DNA of 64,000 nucleotides from Halomonas urumqiensis (GTDB lineage: Bacteria; Pseudomonadota; Gammaproteobacteria; Pseudomonadales; Halomonadaceae): NCBI RefSeq assembly GCF_003028575.1, contig NZ_PYUD01000001.1, positions 496,001 through 560,000 on the forward strand. Direction: 5' to 3'. The notes under the pieces are model-generated. The model searched no databases. It saw only the letters and a program-made list of their open reading frames with translations, and was not told the origin of the DNA. Positions within the stretch are counted from its first letter, which is position 1, and each line of letters begins with the position of its first letter. Of this stretch, positions 33,582 to 42,247 are shown in pieces. The position numbers and the translations under genes were made by a program.

Positions 33582-34463
33582 ATGTCCAAGCCTTCACGAC
33601 CCGCTGCAACCGCTCGGCCTGGCGGGGCTCCCGCCTCACCACTGTCGGCCCGGGGAGACCGTCATTTCGATGGGCTCGCCGACAAGTTCGCCGGCAGCCT
33701 GTATGGCGCCAGTCGCGGCGCGCTGCGCCTCGCGCTGCTCGACCGCCTGTTGCCCGAGATGCTCGAACTCGATGGCCAACCGTTGCTGGATGTGGGCGGC
33801 GGGCTTGGCCAACTGGCGGCCTGGTTTGCGTCACGTGGCCATCGGGTGACGCTGGTTGATCCCTCCGCCGAGATGTTGGCGCGTGCCGAAACCCATCTGG
33901 CAGAGCACTTGTCTGAGCCCCTGGCCGAGCGCCAGGTCAGCCTGTTGCATGCCCCGTTGCAGGAGTTGCCGTCGCTGGCGCCCGGGCCGTGGCGATTGAT
34001 CGCCTGTCATGCGGTGCTCGAGTGGCTGGCCGACCCGCGTGGTGCGATGGCAACCCTTGCGGGGTTGCTGGCGCCGGGCGGACAGCTGTCGTTGATGGTG
34101 TTCAATCGTGATGCGCTGCGCTTTTCCAATGTCGTGAAGGGCAACCTGGAAAAGGCCATGGCCGATCGGCTCGAAGGTACCGGGCAGCGACAGCGCCTCA
34201 CCCCGATCTCGCCGCTCACCCATGCCCAGGTCGAGGCGTGGAGCCAGGCGTGCGGGCTCGAAATTCGCGAGGTGGCGGGCATTCGGGTGTTCCATGATTA
34301 CCTGCGCACTCCGCCGGCCGATGAACGCGAGCAGGCCAGGCTGCTCGAATTGGAACATCGCTATTGCCGAGTCGACCCGCACTGGCGGCTTGGCCGCTAC
34401 CTGCTGTATACCCTCGAGCGTCCACTCTCTCCGTCATCTTCCACACAGGAGTCACCGGCATGA
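33582..34463 (+). CDS. cmoM: tRNA 5-carboxymethoxyuridine methyltransferase CmoM
   Basis: A 293-residue SAM-dependent methyltransferase that matches CmoM (formerly SmtA): FDGLADKFAGSLYGASRGALR, SAM motif I LLDVGGGLGQLAAWFASRGH, LVDPSAEMLARAE, CHAVLEWLADPRGAMATLAGLLAPGG, and the specific VFHDYLR and LELEHRYCRVDPHWRLGRY ending. It methylates the carboxyl of cmo5U34 in certain tRNAs to give mcmo5U. Its stop overlaps the rsmC start. The cmoA and cmoB genes, which make the substrate modification, lie at 42248-44018. Confidence 0.93.
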   Translation: MSKPSRPAATARPGGAPASPLSARGDRHFDGLADKFAGSLYGASRGALRLALLDRLLPEMLELDGQPLLDVGGGLGQLAAWFASRGHRVTLVDPSAEMLARAETHLAEHLSEPLAERQVSLLHAPLQELPSLAPGPWRLIACHAVLEWLADPRGAMATLAGLLAPGGQLSLMVFNRDALRFSNVVKGNLEKAMADRLEGTGQRQRLTPISPLTHAQVEAWSQACGLEIREVAGIRVFHDYLRTPPADEREQARLLELEHRYCRVDPHWRLGRYLLYTLERPLSPSSSTQESPA

Positions 34464-35491
34464 GCGCCGAGACCCCGGTCTGTCAGCTGCTGGAGCGCCA
34501 ATCCGCCGACTATCGCGGCTGGTGGTGGGTCGCGCCCCCCCGCGACGCCTGGCTCGAGGCGGAAGAAGGGCGGGCGATCAGCGCGGACCTCGGCGTGCTC
34601 GAGGCCTGGCGGTCGCGGAAGCTCGAGGCGGATTCGCCTTTCGAGACCGCTTCCGAGGCGCCACCCGGTGCGGTGCTTTTCTGGCCCAAGAGCCATGCGC
34701 TGGGCGAATGGTGGCTGCTGTGGCTGTGCGCCACGCTGCCACCGGGAACGCCCCTGCAACTGGTGGGAGAAAACCAGGGTGGCATCAAGCGGGTGCTGAA
34801 GGCGCTGGCGGCCCTGGGGCTTGGCTGTCGCAAGCTCGATAGCGCGCGCCGCTGTGCGCTCTACGAGACGCGCGTGGACCACGTGGCCCTCGAACCGGAT
34901 GCCGCCTGGACGCAATTCGAGGCGGCCGGCGTGATCCTTGCCAGCCACCCCGGCGTGTTTGGTCACGGTAAGCTCGACGACGGCACCTGGCTGTTGCTGG
35001 AGACGCTGAGCGCGCGTCTGGAGGCGGCGGGCGACGATGTCGCGGCCGCGGGGCTTGGCGAGGTGCTGGACCTGGGCTGCGGTGATGGCATTCTGGCGGC
35101 TTGGCTGGCGCGACGCGGTTCCCGGGTCACGGCAACGGATATCAACGCCTTTGCCGTAGAGGCCACTCGCCGAACGCTTACCGCCAATGGCGTGTCTGGC
35201 CGGGTGCTGCAAGGCGACGTCTATTCGGCGTTGGATTCGTCGGGCGAGGGCGGGCGGCATTTCAGTGCGATCGTCAGCAATCCGCCGTTTCATCAGGAGC
35301 GCGCCATCGACTATGGCCCGGCGGCGCGGTTGATCCTCGAGGCCCCCGGGCAGTTGTTGCCGGGCGGGCAGTTGCTCCTGGTGGCCAACGCCTTCCTGCC
35401 TTATCCGGACCTGCTGGCACGTGCCTTCGGCGATTTCGAGGTGCTCGCCGACGACCGGCGTTTTCGCGTCTATCGGGCAGTCAAACGGTGA
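34460..35491 (+). CDS. rsmC: 16S rRNA (guanine-N2) methyltransferase RsmC
   Basis: A 343-residue two-domain methyltransferase. The N-terminal half is a degenerate methyltransferase-like domain (VLFWPKSHALGEWWLLWL). The C-terminal half carries SAM motif LDLGCGDGILAAWLARRG and the catalytic IVSNPPFHQ, diagnostic of guanine-N2 rRNA methyltransferases. Length and two-domain structure fit RsmC, which modifies G1207 in the 30S subunit. The start ATG 34460 overlaps the cmoM stop and has CAGGAG upstream. It converges with greB, with stop codons almost touching. Confidence 0.9.
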   Translation: MSAETPVCQLLERQSADYRGWWWVAPPRDAWLEAEEGRAISADLGVLEAWRSRKLEADSPFETASEAPPGAVLFWPKSHALGEWWLLWLCATLPPGTPLQLVGENQGGIKRVLKALAALGLGCRKLDSARRCALYETRVDHVALEPDAAWTQFEAAGVILASHPGVFGHGKLDDGTWLLLETLSARLEAAGDDVAAAGLGEVLDLGCGDGILAAWLARRGSRVTATDINAFAVEATRRTLTANGVSGRVLQGDVYSALDSSGEGGRHFSAIVSNPPFHQERAIDYGPAARLILEAPGQLLPGGQLLLVANAFLPYPDLLARAFGDFEVLADDRRFRVYRAVKR

Positions 35492-36031
35492 TCAACCCTG
35501 TGGGTCGCGATAGGCGATCTCCGTGATCAGCCAGGTGGTCTCGCCGCCGGGAGCGGCGACCGTTACCTCGTCGTCCAGCGTCTTGCCGAGCAGCGCCTTG
35601 GCCAGCGGCGCGTCGACACTGATCCAGCGCTTGGTGGTATCGGTCTCGTCATGGCCCACCAGGCGGATGCGCATCTCCTCTCCTTCTTCATCCTCCAGGG
35701 TGACGAAGGCGCCGAAGTAGACCTTTTCGGTATCCGCCGGTAGCCGGTCCACCACCTGCAGTTCATCCAGGCGCTTGGTCAGGTAGCGGATTCTGGCGAT
35801 GACGCGGTTGAGTTCCTTCTTGTTGTAGGTGTAATCGGCGTTTTCACTGCGATCACCCAGGGCCGCGGCTTCACCCACCTTGGCGGAAATCGCCGGGCGC
35901 TTGACCCTCGAGAGGTGATCGAGGATGCCCCGCAGCCGTTCGGCGCCTTCGGCGGTGATCAGGTTGCTTCTGGGTTCCTGGCGAGGGTCCTTTGCCGGGT
36001 CGCGCCAGCGGGTCATGTTGCGGCCTTTCAC
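35492..36031 (-). CDS. greB: Transcription elongation factor GreB
   Basis: A 179-residue Gre factor. The N-terminal coiled coil contains LITAEGAERLRGILDHLSRVKRP and the acidic-tip signature AALGDRSENADYTYNKKELN, whose DRSENADY loop enters the RNA polymerase channel to stimulate cleavage of backtracked RNA. It continues into the FKBP-like C-terminal domain. The DxRSENxDY form with a Tyr-Lys-rich follow-up and the slightly longer length indicate GreB rather than GreA. GTG 36031 has AGGAG eight bases upstream; ATG 36016 is an alternative. Confidence 0.93.
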   Translation of the reverse strand: MKGRNMTRWRDPAKDPRQEPRSNLITAEGAERLRGILDHLSRVKRPAISAKVGEAAALGDRSENADYTYNKKELNRVIARIRYLTKRLDELQVVDRLPADTEKVYFGAFVTLEDEEGEEMRIRLVGHDETDTTKRWISVDAPLAKALLGKTLDDEVTVAAPGGETTWLITEIAYRDPQG

Positions 36032-36211
36032 GAGTGCGGCTCCTTTCGTTCAAGCGGGCAACATACGTGATATGTGCCGGCCACGCCAAGCCGAGCCCAG
36101 CGAGATGACGGTGGTGGTGAATCATTCAAACGTTCGTTACAGTGCGATAGGGGGTCGACGACTCGTCGACCGACCTCATCACAATCAGAATAATACGTTC
36201 AGGAGATCATG

Positions 36212-36853
36212 ATGATTCGACGCCAACTGATGACATGTGCACTTGGTATGGCCCTGAGTATGGCGCCGCTGGGTACGCTGCTGGCCTGGGAGAGTGATGT
36301 CGAGGCCCTCGAGCAGCGCTGGGAAGAGGTCACCACGCAGTTGCCCCAGGACCAGCGTGGCGATGCCCTGGGCGAATTGGCCGAGCGAGCGGAATGGCTG
36401 GTGAGCGCACACCCAGGTGAAGCCGTGCCGCTGATCTGGCATGGCATCATCGAGGCTTCCCATGCGCGTGAGCGCGGCGGCTTCGGTGCCCTTGGCAGTG
36501 CACGCAGCGCCCGTGACTCGCTGGAAGCGGCCATCGAGATCGACCCCCAGGGCGGCAACGGTTCCGCCTATGTCACCCTGGGCGCGCTGTACGACCGCGT
36601 ACCCGGTCGCCCGCTGGGCTTCGGCAACAGCGAAACGGCCGAACGGATGTTCGAGCGCGCACTGGCGATTCGCCCCGAGGGTATCGACGTCAATTTCTAC
36701 TATGCCGCATTTCTTGAGGAAGAAGGGCGGCTCGACGAGGCACTGGCGCATGCGAAGCGTGCCGTGGACGGGCAGGCCAGGGCATCGCGCGAGGTGTCCG
36801 ATGAGGCCCTGCGTCGCGATGCGCGCGTGCTGTTGGCTCGGCTCTCCCGCTAG
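36212..36853 (+). CDS. Exported TPR-like protein of unknown function
   Basis: A 213-residue protein with an N-terminal signal sequence (RRQ, then a hydrophobic core, cleavage probably after LLA near residue 25) and helical repeats resembling tetratricopeptide motifs: LIWHGIIEASHARE, ARDSLEAAIEIDPQGGNGSAYVTLGALYDRVPG, ERALAIRPEGIDVNFYYAAFLEEEGRLDEALAHAKRA. It should be a soluble periplasmic scaffold or adaptor. ATG 36212 is at better distance from AGGAG than ATG 36209. It stands alone between greB (divergent) and nudF. No function can be assigned. Confidence 0.75.
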   Translation: MIRRQLMTCALGMALSMAPLGTLLAWESDVEALEQRWEEVTTQLPQDQRGDALGELAERAEWLVSAHPGEAVPLIWHGIIEASHARERGGFGALGSARSARDSLEAAIEIDPQGGNGSAYVTLGALYDRVPGRPLGFGNSETAERMFERALAIRPEGIDVNFYYAAFLEEEGRLDEALAHAKRAVDGQARASREVSDEALRRDARVLLARLSR

Positions 36854-36949
36854 CCCAACCAGGCCGTTCGAGGCCGGGGCGGTTGGCATTGCGCGACCGG
36901 GCCATGATAATGGTTTCCTTTTTGCGCACCCAACCGATGGGAGAGCGGC

Positions 36950-37594
36950 ATGAGTGACTCACTAGCCCAGCCCCCGGCATTCGCTGCATTGGCGCCGTTC
37001 ACGGCTGCCGATGTCGAGATGCGCGAGCGGCGTTGCCTGCATCAGGGCTTCTTTCGCCTGGATGCCTTGCACCTGCGCCACCGGCTGTTCGAGGGCGGCT
37101 GGAGCGAGCCGATGGTGCGCGAGGTGCATCACCGCCATGATGCCGTGGGGGTGCTCTTGTATGACGTCGAGCGTGATGCCGTGGTGCTTGTCGAGCAGTT
37201 TCGTGCCGGTGCGCTGGCCGACCCCGTCTCGCCCTGGAAGCTCGAGGTGGTGGCGGGGCTGGTCGAGGACGGTGAGTCTCCCGCCGACGTCGCTCGGCGC
37301 GAATCCCTCGAAGAAGCCGGCTGCACGGTCGGTGAACTTATTGAACTGCATACCTATTATCCCAGCCCCGGCGCCTGCGACGAGCGGGTCACGCTGTTCT
37401 GCGGCTTGCTGGACAGCGCTGGCCTGGGGGGCGTGCACGGCTTGGATGAAGAGCACGAAGATATCCGCGTGCATGTGCTACCGTTTATCGAAGCCTGGGA
37501 ACTCCTTCAGGCTGGCCGACTCGACAACGCCATGTGTCTGATCGCCTTTCACTGGCTTTCCGCCGAGCGGGCTTCACTACGAGCAAGGAGGTAA
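36950..37594 (+). CDS. nudF: ADP-ribose pyrophosphatase NudF
   Basis: A 214-residue Nudix hydrolase. The Nudix box lies at about residues 103-125 (GLVEDGESPADVARRESLEEAG), preceded by VVLVEQFRAGALADPVSPWKLEVVAG, the arrangement of the ADP-ribose pyrophosphatase group. It cleaves ADP-ribose to AMP and ribose-5-phosphate. GGGAGAG precedes the ATG. It is followed after one base by the DUF1249 gene and then by cpdA, the same order as nudF-yqiB-cpdA in enterobacteria, which supports the assignment. Confidence 0.93.
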   Translation: MSDSLAQPPAFAALAPFTAADVEMRERRCLHQGFFRLDALHLRHRLFEGGWSEPMVREVHHRHDAVGVLLYDVERDAVVLVEQFRAGALADPVSPWKLEVVAGLVEDGESPADVARRESLEEAGCTVGELIELHTYYPSPGACDERVTLFCGLLDSAGLGGVHGLDEEHEDIRVHVLPFIEAWELLQAGRLDNAMCLIAFHWLSAERASLRARR

Positions 37595-37595
37595 C

Positions 37596-38042
37596 GTGGC
37601 CAGAAGTGCCTATGTGACCGACCTGAAGACCCTGCAGGGTGAGTGCACGGCCAATTACCTGCGCTTGACCCGGCTGTTGGGTGATATTGCCCCCGGTGAG
37701 ACCCGCGAGGTCGAACTGGTCAGCGGCGGCCGTCGCCTCGGCTCACTGTGCCTCAAGGTACTCGAACGCGCCCCTTACACCAGCATCATCCAGGTGACTC
37801 AGCAGGGTGTGATCGACAGCGTTATCGATACGCCCTGCATGCGTGTGCACCTCTACCATGACGTGCGCATGGCCGAGGTCACCGACTTCCAGCGCCAACG
37901 CCATTTCCATGGCCGCTATCGCTATCCCAATGCCCGCATGCACCAGCCCGACGAGAAGCTGCAGCTCAATCGCTTTCTGGGCGAATGGCTAGATCATGGC
38001 CTGGCTCACGGCCACTCGATGGATCTGCCCGAACTGCCCTGA
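37596..38042 (+). CDS. DUF1249 (YqiB-like) protein
   Basis: A 148-residue protein of the DUF1249/YqiB family, recognised from YVTDLKTLQGECTANYLRLTRLLGD and LERAPYTSIIQVTQQ, HLYHDVRMAEVTDFQRQRHFHGRYRYPN. The function is unknown. The start is GTG 37596 with AAGGAGG upstream. Conserved position between nudF and cpdA suggests membership of the same operon. Confidence 0.88.
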   Translation: MARSAYVTDLKTLQGECTANYLRLTRLLGDIAPGETREVELVSGGRRLGSLCLKVLERAPYTSIIQVTQQGVIDSVIDTPCMRVHLYHDVRMAEVTDFQRQRHFHGRYRYPNARMHQPDEKLQLNRFLGEWLDHGLAHGHSMDLPELP

Positions 38043-38114
38043 CGTGTTGCCACTCTCCGTGGCCTGTCACGCTATGCATCATCCCACACCGCCGTCATGA
38101 CGAGACGCCACCCC

Positions 38115-38870
38115 ATGCCCCGACTGGTTCAGATCACTGACTGCCACCTTGTCGCCGACCCTGCCGCCGATGGAGGGCGTGCGTTGCGCCAGCTGCGGGC
38201 GGTGGTTGCGGCCGTCAACCGTGAGCGTCCTGATCGGGTCCTGGTGACCGGCGATATCACCGACGATGAGACGGCGGCGTCCTATCAATTGGCTGTTGCC
38301 ACCCTGGACGAGCTCGCTGCCCCCTGGTTCTGGCTGCCCGGCAACCATGACGATGTGGCGCTGATGGCCGAAAATCGTGAACTGCTGGACGAGCTCGACC
38401 TCGACCTCGACCTCGACCTCGACCTCGACGGCTGGCGGGTGCTGTTGCTCGATACCCACGTCAACGGCCAGCCCCACGGTGAGCTGGGCTTTCGAAAACT
38501 GACGCACCTGGCTGAACGGCTTGAACGGAATCCTCGCCCGACATTGGTGGCGATGCACCATCCGCCACTGCCGGTAGGCTCGGCATGGATCGACGCCATC
38601 GGGCTTGTCGATAGAGAGGCGTTCTGGCAAACCCTGGCACCCTTCGGCCAGGTGCGCGCCATCCTGTGTGGCCATATCCACCAGGCATTCGCTAGCCGCC
38701 AATGCCTAGCCGCGGGCGAGGTGATGGTCTATGGCTGCCCGGCAACCAGCAATCAGTTCCTGCCCCGCGCCGAGCACTTCGCCATCGACGAGGCGGCACT
38801 GCCTGGGTATCGCGTTGTCGAGCTTTCCGCTGATGGACTGGCGACCCGGGTCGAGCGCATAAATCAGTGA
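38115..38870 (+). CDS. cpdA: 3',5'-cyclic AMP phosphodiesterase CpdA
   Basis: A 251-residue calcineurin-like phosphoesterase. Metal-binding motifs: LVQITDCHL (D-x-H), VLVTGDITDD, WLPGNHDDVAL (GNHD), AMHHPPLPVGSAW and the CGHIHQAF ending. It matches CpdA, which degrades cAMP and tunes CRP-dependent genes. An exact CTCGAC hexamer repeat inserts six Leu-Asp pairs after GNHD. An in-frame ATG at 38097 would add six residues; neither start has a clear ribosome binding site. It is the third gene of the nudF-yqiB-cpdA group. Confidence 0.92.
   Translation: MPRLVQITDCHLVADPAADGGRALRQLRAVVAAVNRERPDRVLVTGDITDDETAASYQLAVATLDELAAPWFWLPGNHDDVALMAENRELLDELDLDLDLDLDLDGWRVLLLDTHVNGQPHGELGFRKLTHLAERLERNPRPTLVAMHHPPLPVGSAWIDAIGLVDREAFWQTLAPFGQVRAILCGHIHQAFASRQCLAAGEVMVYGCPATSNQFLPRAEHFAIDEAALPGYRVVELSADGLATRVERINQ
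38394..38429 (+). repeat. Six exact CTCGAC hexamers inside cpdA
   Basis: CTCGAC is repeated six times without a mismatch, encoding (Leu-Asp)6 between the GNHD segment and the next beta strand of CpdA. Being a multiple of three, gain or loss of units keeps the frame and would only change the length of an acidic surface loop. Confidence 0.9.
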
Positions 38871-38993
38871 TGAATGGCATAAAAAGATAGTTATTAATTC
38901 TTTTGGGTTATTATCAGCCCGGCGTTACCCTGTCTCGCATGATTCTTTCAGCCCTCATTCTTCCAGCCCATTGTCATGCGAGGTAGACGGGCC
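38871..38993 (+). promoter_or_regulatory. AT-rich upstream region of cysDN
   Basis: A 123-bp gap. Bases 38877-38920 are very AT-rich (ATAAAAAGATAGTTATTAAT, then TTTTGGGTTATTATCAG), unlike the GC-rich surroundings. TTATCAG and repeated ATAA/TTAT elements resemble the loosely conserved CysB activator sites found before sulfate-assimilation genes. No palindrome is clear, so CysB control is inferred from the genes it precedes. Confidence 0.4.
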
Positions 38994-39968
38994 ATGTCCC
39001 AGCTTGATGCAGCGACCCTCGAGTCGGCCAACCCCGATGCGGGTGCCGCCTCGGCGGCGGTGTCGCCCCAGCGGCTCACCCACCTGAAACAGCTCGAAGC
39101 CGAGTCGATCCACATCATCCGCGAGGTGGCGGCGGAATTCGCCAATCCGGTGATGATGTACTCCATCGGCAAGGACTCCTCGGTGATGCTGCACCTGGCG
39201 CGCAAGGCCTTCTACCCGGGGCCGCCGCCGTTTCCCCTACTGCACGTGGACACCACCTGGAAGTTCCGCGAGATGATCGCCTTTCGCGATCGCATGGCCG
39301 AAGAAGTGGGTATGGAACTGCTGGTGCATACCAACGAGGAAGGTCGCAAGGAAGGGATCAACCCGTTCGACCATGGCTCCAGTGGCTACACCGACATCAT
39401 GAAGACCCAGGCGCTCAAGCAGGCCCTGGACAAGTACGGCTTCGATGCCGCCTTCGGTGGCGCGCGACGTGACGAGGAAGCCAGCCGCGCCAAGGAGCGG
39501 GTGTTCTCGTTCCGTGACAAGTTCCACCGCTGGGATCCCAAGAATCAGCGTCCGGAGCTCTGGAACCTGTACAACGCGAGGGTCAACAAGGGCGAGTCGA
39601 TCCGCGCCTTCCCGCTGTCCAACTGGACCGAGCTCGATATCTGGCAGTACATCTACCTCGAGCAGATCGACATCGTGCCGCTCTACTACAGCGCCCCGCG
39701 TCCGGTGGTCGAGCGCGACGGCATGCTGGTGATGGTCGACGACGAGCGCATGCCGCTGAAAGAGGGCGAAGTCCCTGAGGAGAGGTGGGTGCGATTCCGT
39801 ACCCTGGGCTGCTACCCGCTGACCGGCGCCGTGGAATCCAAGGCCGCCACACTGCCCGAGATCATCCAGGAGATGCTGCTGACGCGCACGTCGGAACGCA
39901 GCGGTCGCGCCATCGATCACGACCAGGCCGGCTCCATGGAGAAGAAGAAGCGCGAGGGGTACTTCTGA
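38994..39968 (+). CDS. cysD: Sulfate adenylyltransferase subunit 2 (CysD)
   Basis: A 324-residue N-type ATP-pyrophosphatase. The PP-loop is [21 protein letters not shown] near residue 64, followed by [36 protein letters not shown] and [15 protein letters not shown]. With CysN it makes adenosine-5'-phosphosulfate from sulfate and ATP, the first step of sulfate assimilation. ATG 38994 has GAGGT nine bases upstream. An extra 25-30 residues precede the conserved [18 protein letters not shown]. The stop overlaps the cysN start by one base (TGATG). Confidence 0.95.
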   Translation: MSQLDAATLESANPDAGAASAAVSPQRLTHLKQLEAESIHIIREVAAEFANPVMMYSIGKDSSVMLHLARKAFYPGPPPFPLLHVDTTWKFREMIAFRDRMAEEVGMELLVHTNEEGRKEGINPFDHGSSGYTDIMKTQALKQALDKYGFDAAFGGARRDEEASRAKERVFSFRDKFHRWDPKNQRPELWNLYNARVNKGESIRAFPLSNWTELDIWQYIYLEQIDIVPLYYSAPRPVVERDGMLVMVDDERMPLKEGEVPEERWVRFRTLGCYPLTGAVESKAATLPEIIQEMLLTRTSERSGRAIDHDQAGSMEKKKREGYF

Positions 39969-41410
39969 TGGCACACCAGTCCAACCTGATTGCCGAGAAC
40001 ATCGAGCAATACCTGCACGAGCATGAAAACAAGGACCTGCTGCGCTTCATCACCTGCGGCAGCGTCGATGACGGCAAGTCGACCCTGATCGGCCGGTTGC
40101 TTCACGATTCCAAGATGATCTTCGATGATCATCTTGCCGCGCTGACCCGCGATTCCAAGAAGAGCGGCACCACCGGCGAGGAAGTGGATCTGGCGCTGCT
40201 GGTCGACGGCCTGCAGTCGGAGCGCGAGCAGGGCATCACCATCGATGTGGCCTACCGCTTCTTTTCCACCGACAAGCGCAAGTTCATCATCGCCGACACA
40301 CCGGGGCACGAGCAGTACACGCGCAACATGGCCACCGGAGCATCCACGGCGAGCCTTGCTATCATTCTGATCGATGCGCGCTACGGGGTGCAGACCCAGA
40401 CCCGTCGCCACAGCTTCATCGCCGACCTGCTGGGAATCCAGCACCTGGTGGTGGCCATCAACAAGATGGATCTGGTGGGGTACGACCAGGCGCGCTATGA
40501 CGAGATCGTCACCGAGTACCAGGAGGTCGCCGAAAAACTGCGTGCACGGGATATCCGCTTCGTGCCGATGTCGGCGCTCAAGGGCGACAACGTCGTCAAC
40601 AAGAGTGAGGCGATGGAGTGGTACCAGGTCGATGGCACACCTGGCCCGGCGCTGCTCGAGATACTCGAGGGCGTCGAGGTCAGCCGCGACCGCAACCTGC
40701 GTGACCTGCGCCTGCCGGTGCAGTACGTCAATCGTCCGAATCTGGATTTCCGTGGCTACGCCGGCACGCTGGAAGCCGGTGTGCTGCGGCCCGGTCAGTC
40801 GATTCAGGTGCTGCCCTCCGGCAAGCGTTCCAGGGTCGAGCGCATCGTGACCTTTGATGGTGACCTGGAAGTCGCCTATCCGGGGCAGGCGATCACCGTG
40901 ACGCTGGATGACGAGATCGATATCTCGCGCGGTGACTGGATCGTCGCCGAGGATGCCGAGATCGCCATGACCAGCACCTTCGATGCCGACATCGTGTGGA
41001 TGCATGAGCAGCCGCTGGCGGCCGGGCGCCAGGTCGATATCCGCCTGGCGGGGCGCTCGGTGGCCGGGCAGATCAGCGACATCCACTACCAGGTGGACGT
41101 CAACAACCTGTCTCACCACGCGACCGAGCGCCTGGAGCTCAACGCCATCGCCCGTTGCCGGGTAGCGCTGAATGCCAATGTGCCGCTGGATGATTACACC
41201 ACCAGCCCCGGCACCGGCAGCTTCATCGTCATCGACCGGCTGACCAACGTCACCGTCGGCGCCGGCATGGTGCGCCACGTGGTGGAAGGCGATGCGAAGC
41301 CCGACGGCGAGGTCGACTGGGCCGGTTTCGAACTGGAGCTCAATGCCCTGGTGCGCAAGTACTTCCCGCACTGGGAAGCCAAGGACGTGCGCGAACTGCT
41401 CAAGGGCTGA
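39968..41410 (+). CDS. cysN: Sulfate adenylyltransferase subunit 1 (CysN, GTPase)
   Basis: A 480-residue EF-Tu-like GTPase: P-loop [19 protein letters not shown], switch [41 protein letters not shown], then two beta-barrel domains. GTP hydrolysis drives the CysD reaction. The protein ends soon after the barrels ([12 protein letters not shown]), so there is no fused APS kinase (CysC) domain; the kinase must be encoded elsewhere. ATG 39968 overlaps the cysD stop; the longer 541-residue frame extends into cysD and is rejected. A terminator hairpin follows. Confidence 0.95.
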   Translation: MAHQSNLIAENIEQYLHEHENKDLLRFITCGSVDDGKSTLIGRLLHDSKMIFDDHLAALTRDSKKSGTTGEEVDLALLVDGLQSEREQGITIDVAYRFFSTDKRKFIIADTPGHEQYTRNMATGASTASLAIILIDARYGVQTQTRRHSFIADLLGIQHLVVAINKMDLVGYDQARYDEIVTEYQEVAEKLRARDIRFVPMSALKGDNVVNKSEAMEWYQVDGTPGPALLEILEGVEVSRDRNLRDLRLPVQYVNRPNLDFRGYAGTLEAGVLRPGQSIQVLPSGKRSRVERIVTFDGDLEVAYPGQAITVTLDDEIDISRGDWIVAEDAEIAMTSTFDADIVWMHEQPLAAGRQVDIRLAGRSVAGQISDIHYQVDVNNLSHHATERLELNAIARCRVALNANVPLDDYTTSPGTGSFIVIDRLTNVTVGAGMVRHVVEGDAKPDGEVDWAGFELELNALVRKYFPHWEAKDVRELLKG

Positions 41411-41449
41411 GCCTTCAGTTTTTATTAAGCCTTCGAGCTTGCAAGTCCC

Positions 41450-41477
41450 GGGCCCGGCAACGCAGGTTGTCGGGCCC
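41450..41477 (+). terminator. Intrinsic terminator after cysDN
   Basis: GGGCCCGGCAAC (41450-41461) pairs with GTTGTCGGGCCC (41466-41477), with one G-U pair and a GCAG loop. It is followed by TGTCGTTTG rather than a long T-run. It lies 40 bp after the cysN stop. Confidence 0.8.
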
Positions 41478-41565
41478 TGTCGTTTGCGCGAACCGGCGCC
41501 GCGCCGCGTGCAACCGGCTCTGGTAGTCTGTGTCCAACGAAGAGATACCTGCTTGGAGCCAACCG

Positions 41566-42240
41566 ATGATAGTGGTCGCCGTCGTTCTGCTGCTCGCCCT
41601 GTTCCTGCTGCCTAACGTGTGGGCGAAGTGGGTGATTTCACGTCATGCGCGTGGCCGCGATGACTATCCCGGGACCGGGGGCGAACTGGCCGAGCATCTG
41701 CTGCGTCGACTGGGCATCGATGGTGTAGAGGTGGAGATGATCGAGCAGGGCGACCACTACGACCCGCAAGCTCGCCGGGTGCGTCTCTCCCGGGATATCT
41801 TCCAGGGCCGTTCGTTGACGGCGGTGACCGTGGCGGCCCATGAAGTGGGACACGCCATCCAGCACCACCAGGGCTACGCGCCGTTGCTGGCGCGCACACG
41901 CCTGGTCGGCGTGGCGCAGAAGGCCGAGAAGCTCGGCGCGGTGTTGATGATGGCGGCCCCCTTGCTGTTTCTGCTGACCCGCGTACCAGGGGGCATGGCC
42001 GTGGTGGTGGCCGCTGCGGTGATCAGCTTCGGGACCGCGGCGCTGGTTCATCTGGTGACCCTGCCGGTGGAGTTCGATGCCAGCTTCCAGCGGGCCCTGC
42101 CGCTGCTCAAGGAGTATGTGCCGCCCTACGACATGCCGGGTGCCCGGCATGTGCTTACCGCCTGCGCGTTCACCTATGTGGCGGCGTCGCTCGCCAGTAT
42201 CCTCAATCTGGGCCGCTGGCTGGTGATTCTGCGGCGTTAG
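41566..42240 (+). CDS. Membrane zinc metallopeptidase, YugP family
   Basis: A 224-residue membrane protein of the Zn_peptidase_2 (YugP-like) family. An N-terminal transmembrane helix is followed by a conserved domain with GGELAEHLLRRLGIDGVEVE, the zinc motif HEVGH in VAAHEVGHAIQHHQGY near residue 105, and two or three further helices with LPVEFDASFQRA. No substrate is known for the family. ATG 41566 with GGAG eight bases upstream is preferred to a GTG at 41530. It converges with cmoB, with seven bases between the stops. Confidence 0.88.
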   Translation: MIVVAVVLLLALFLLPNVWAKWVISRHARGRDDYPGTGGELAEHLLRRLGIDGVEVEMIEQGDHYDPQARRVRLSRDIFQGRSLTAVTVAAHEVGHAIQHHQGYAPLLARTRLVGVAQKAEKLGAVLMMAAPLLFLLTRVPGGMAVVVAAAVISFGTAALVHLVTLPVEFDASFQRALPLLKEYVPPYDMPGARHVLTACAFTYVAASLASILNLGRWLVILRR

Positions 42241-42247
42241 GAAGGCA

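Noticed and set aside
38394..38429. Phase-variable on/off switching of cpdA by the CTCGAC repeat
   Set aside because: The unit is six bases, so changes in copy number do not shift the reading frame.
39917..41371. A 484-codon minus-strand frame inside cysN
   Set aside because: CysN motifs on the plus strand are complete, and the antisense translation has no family features.
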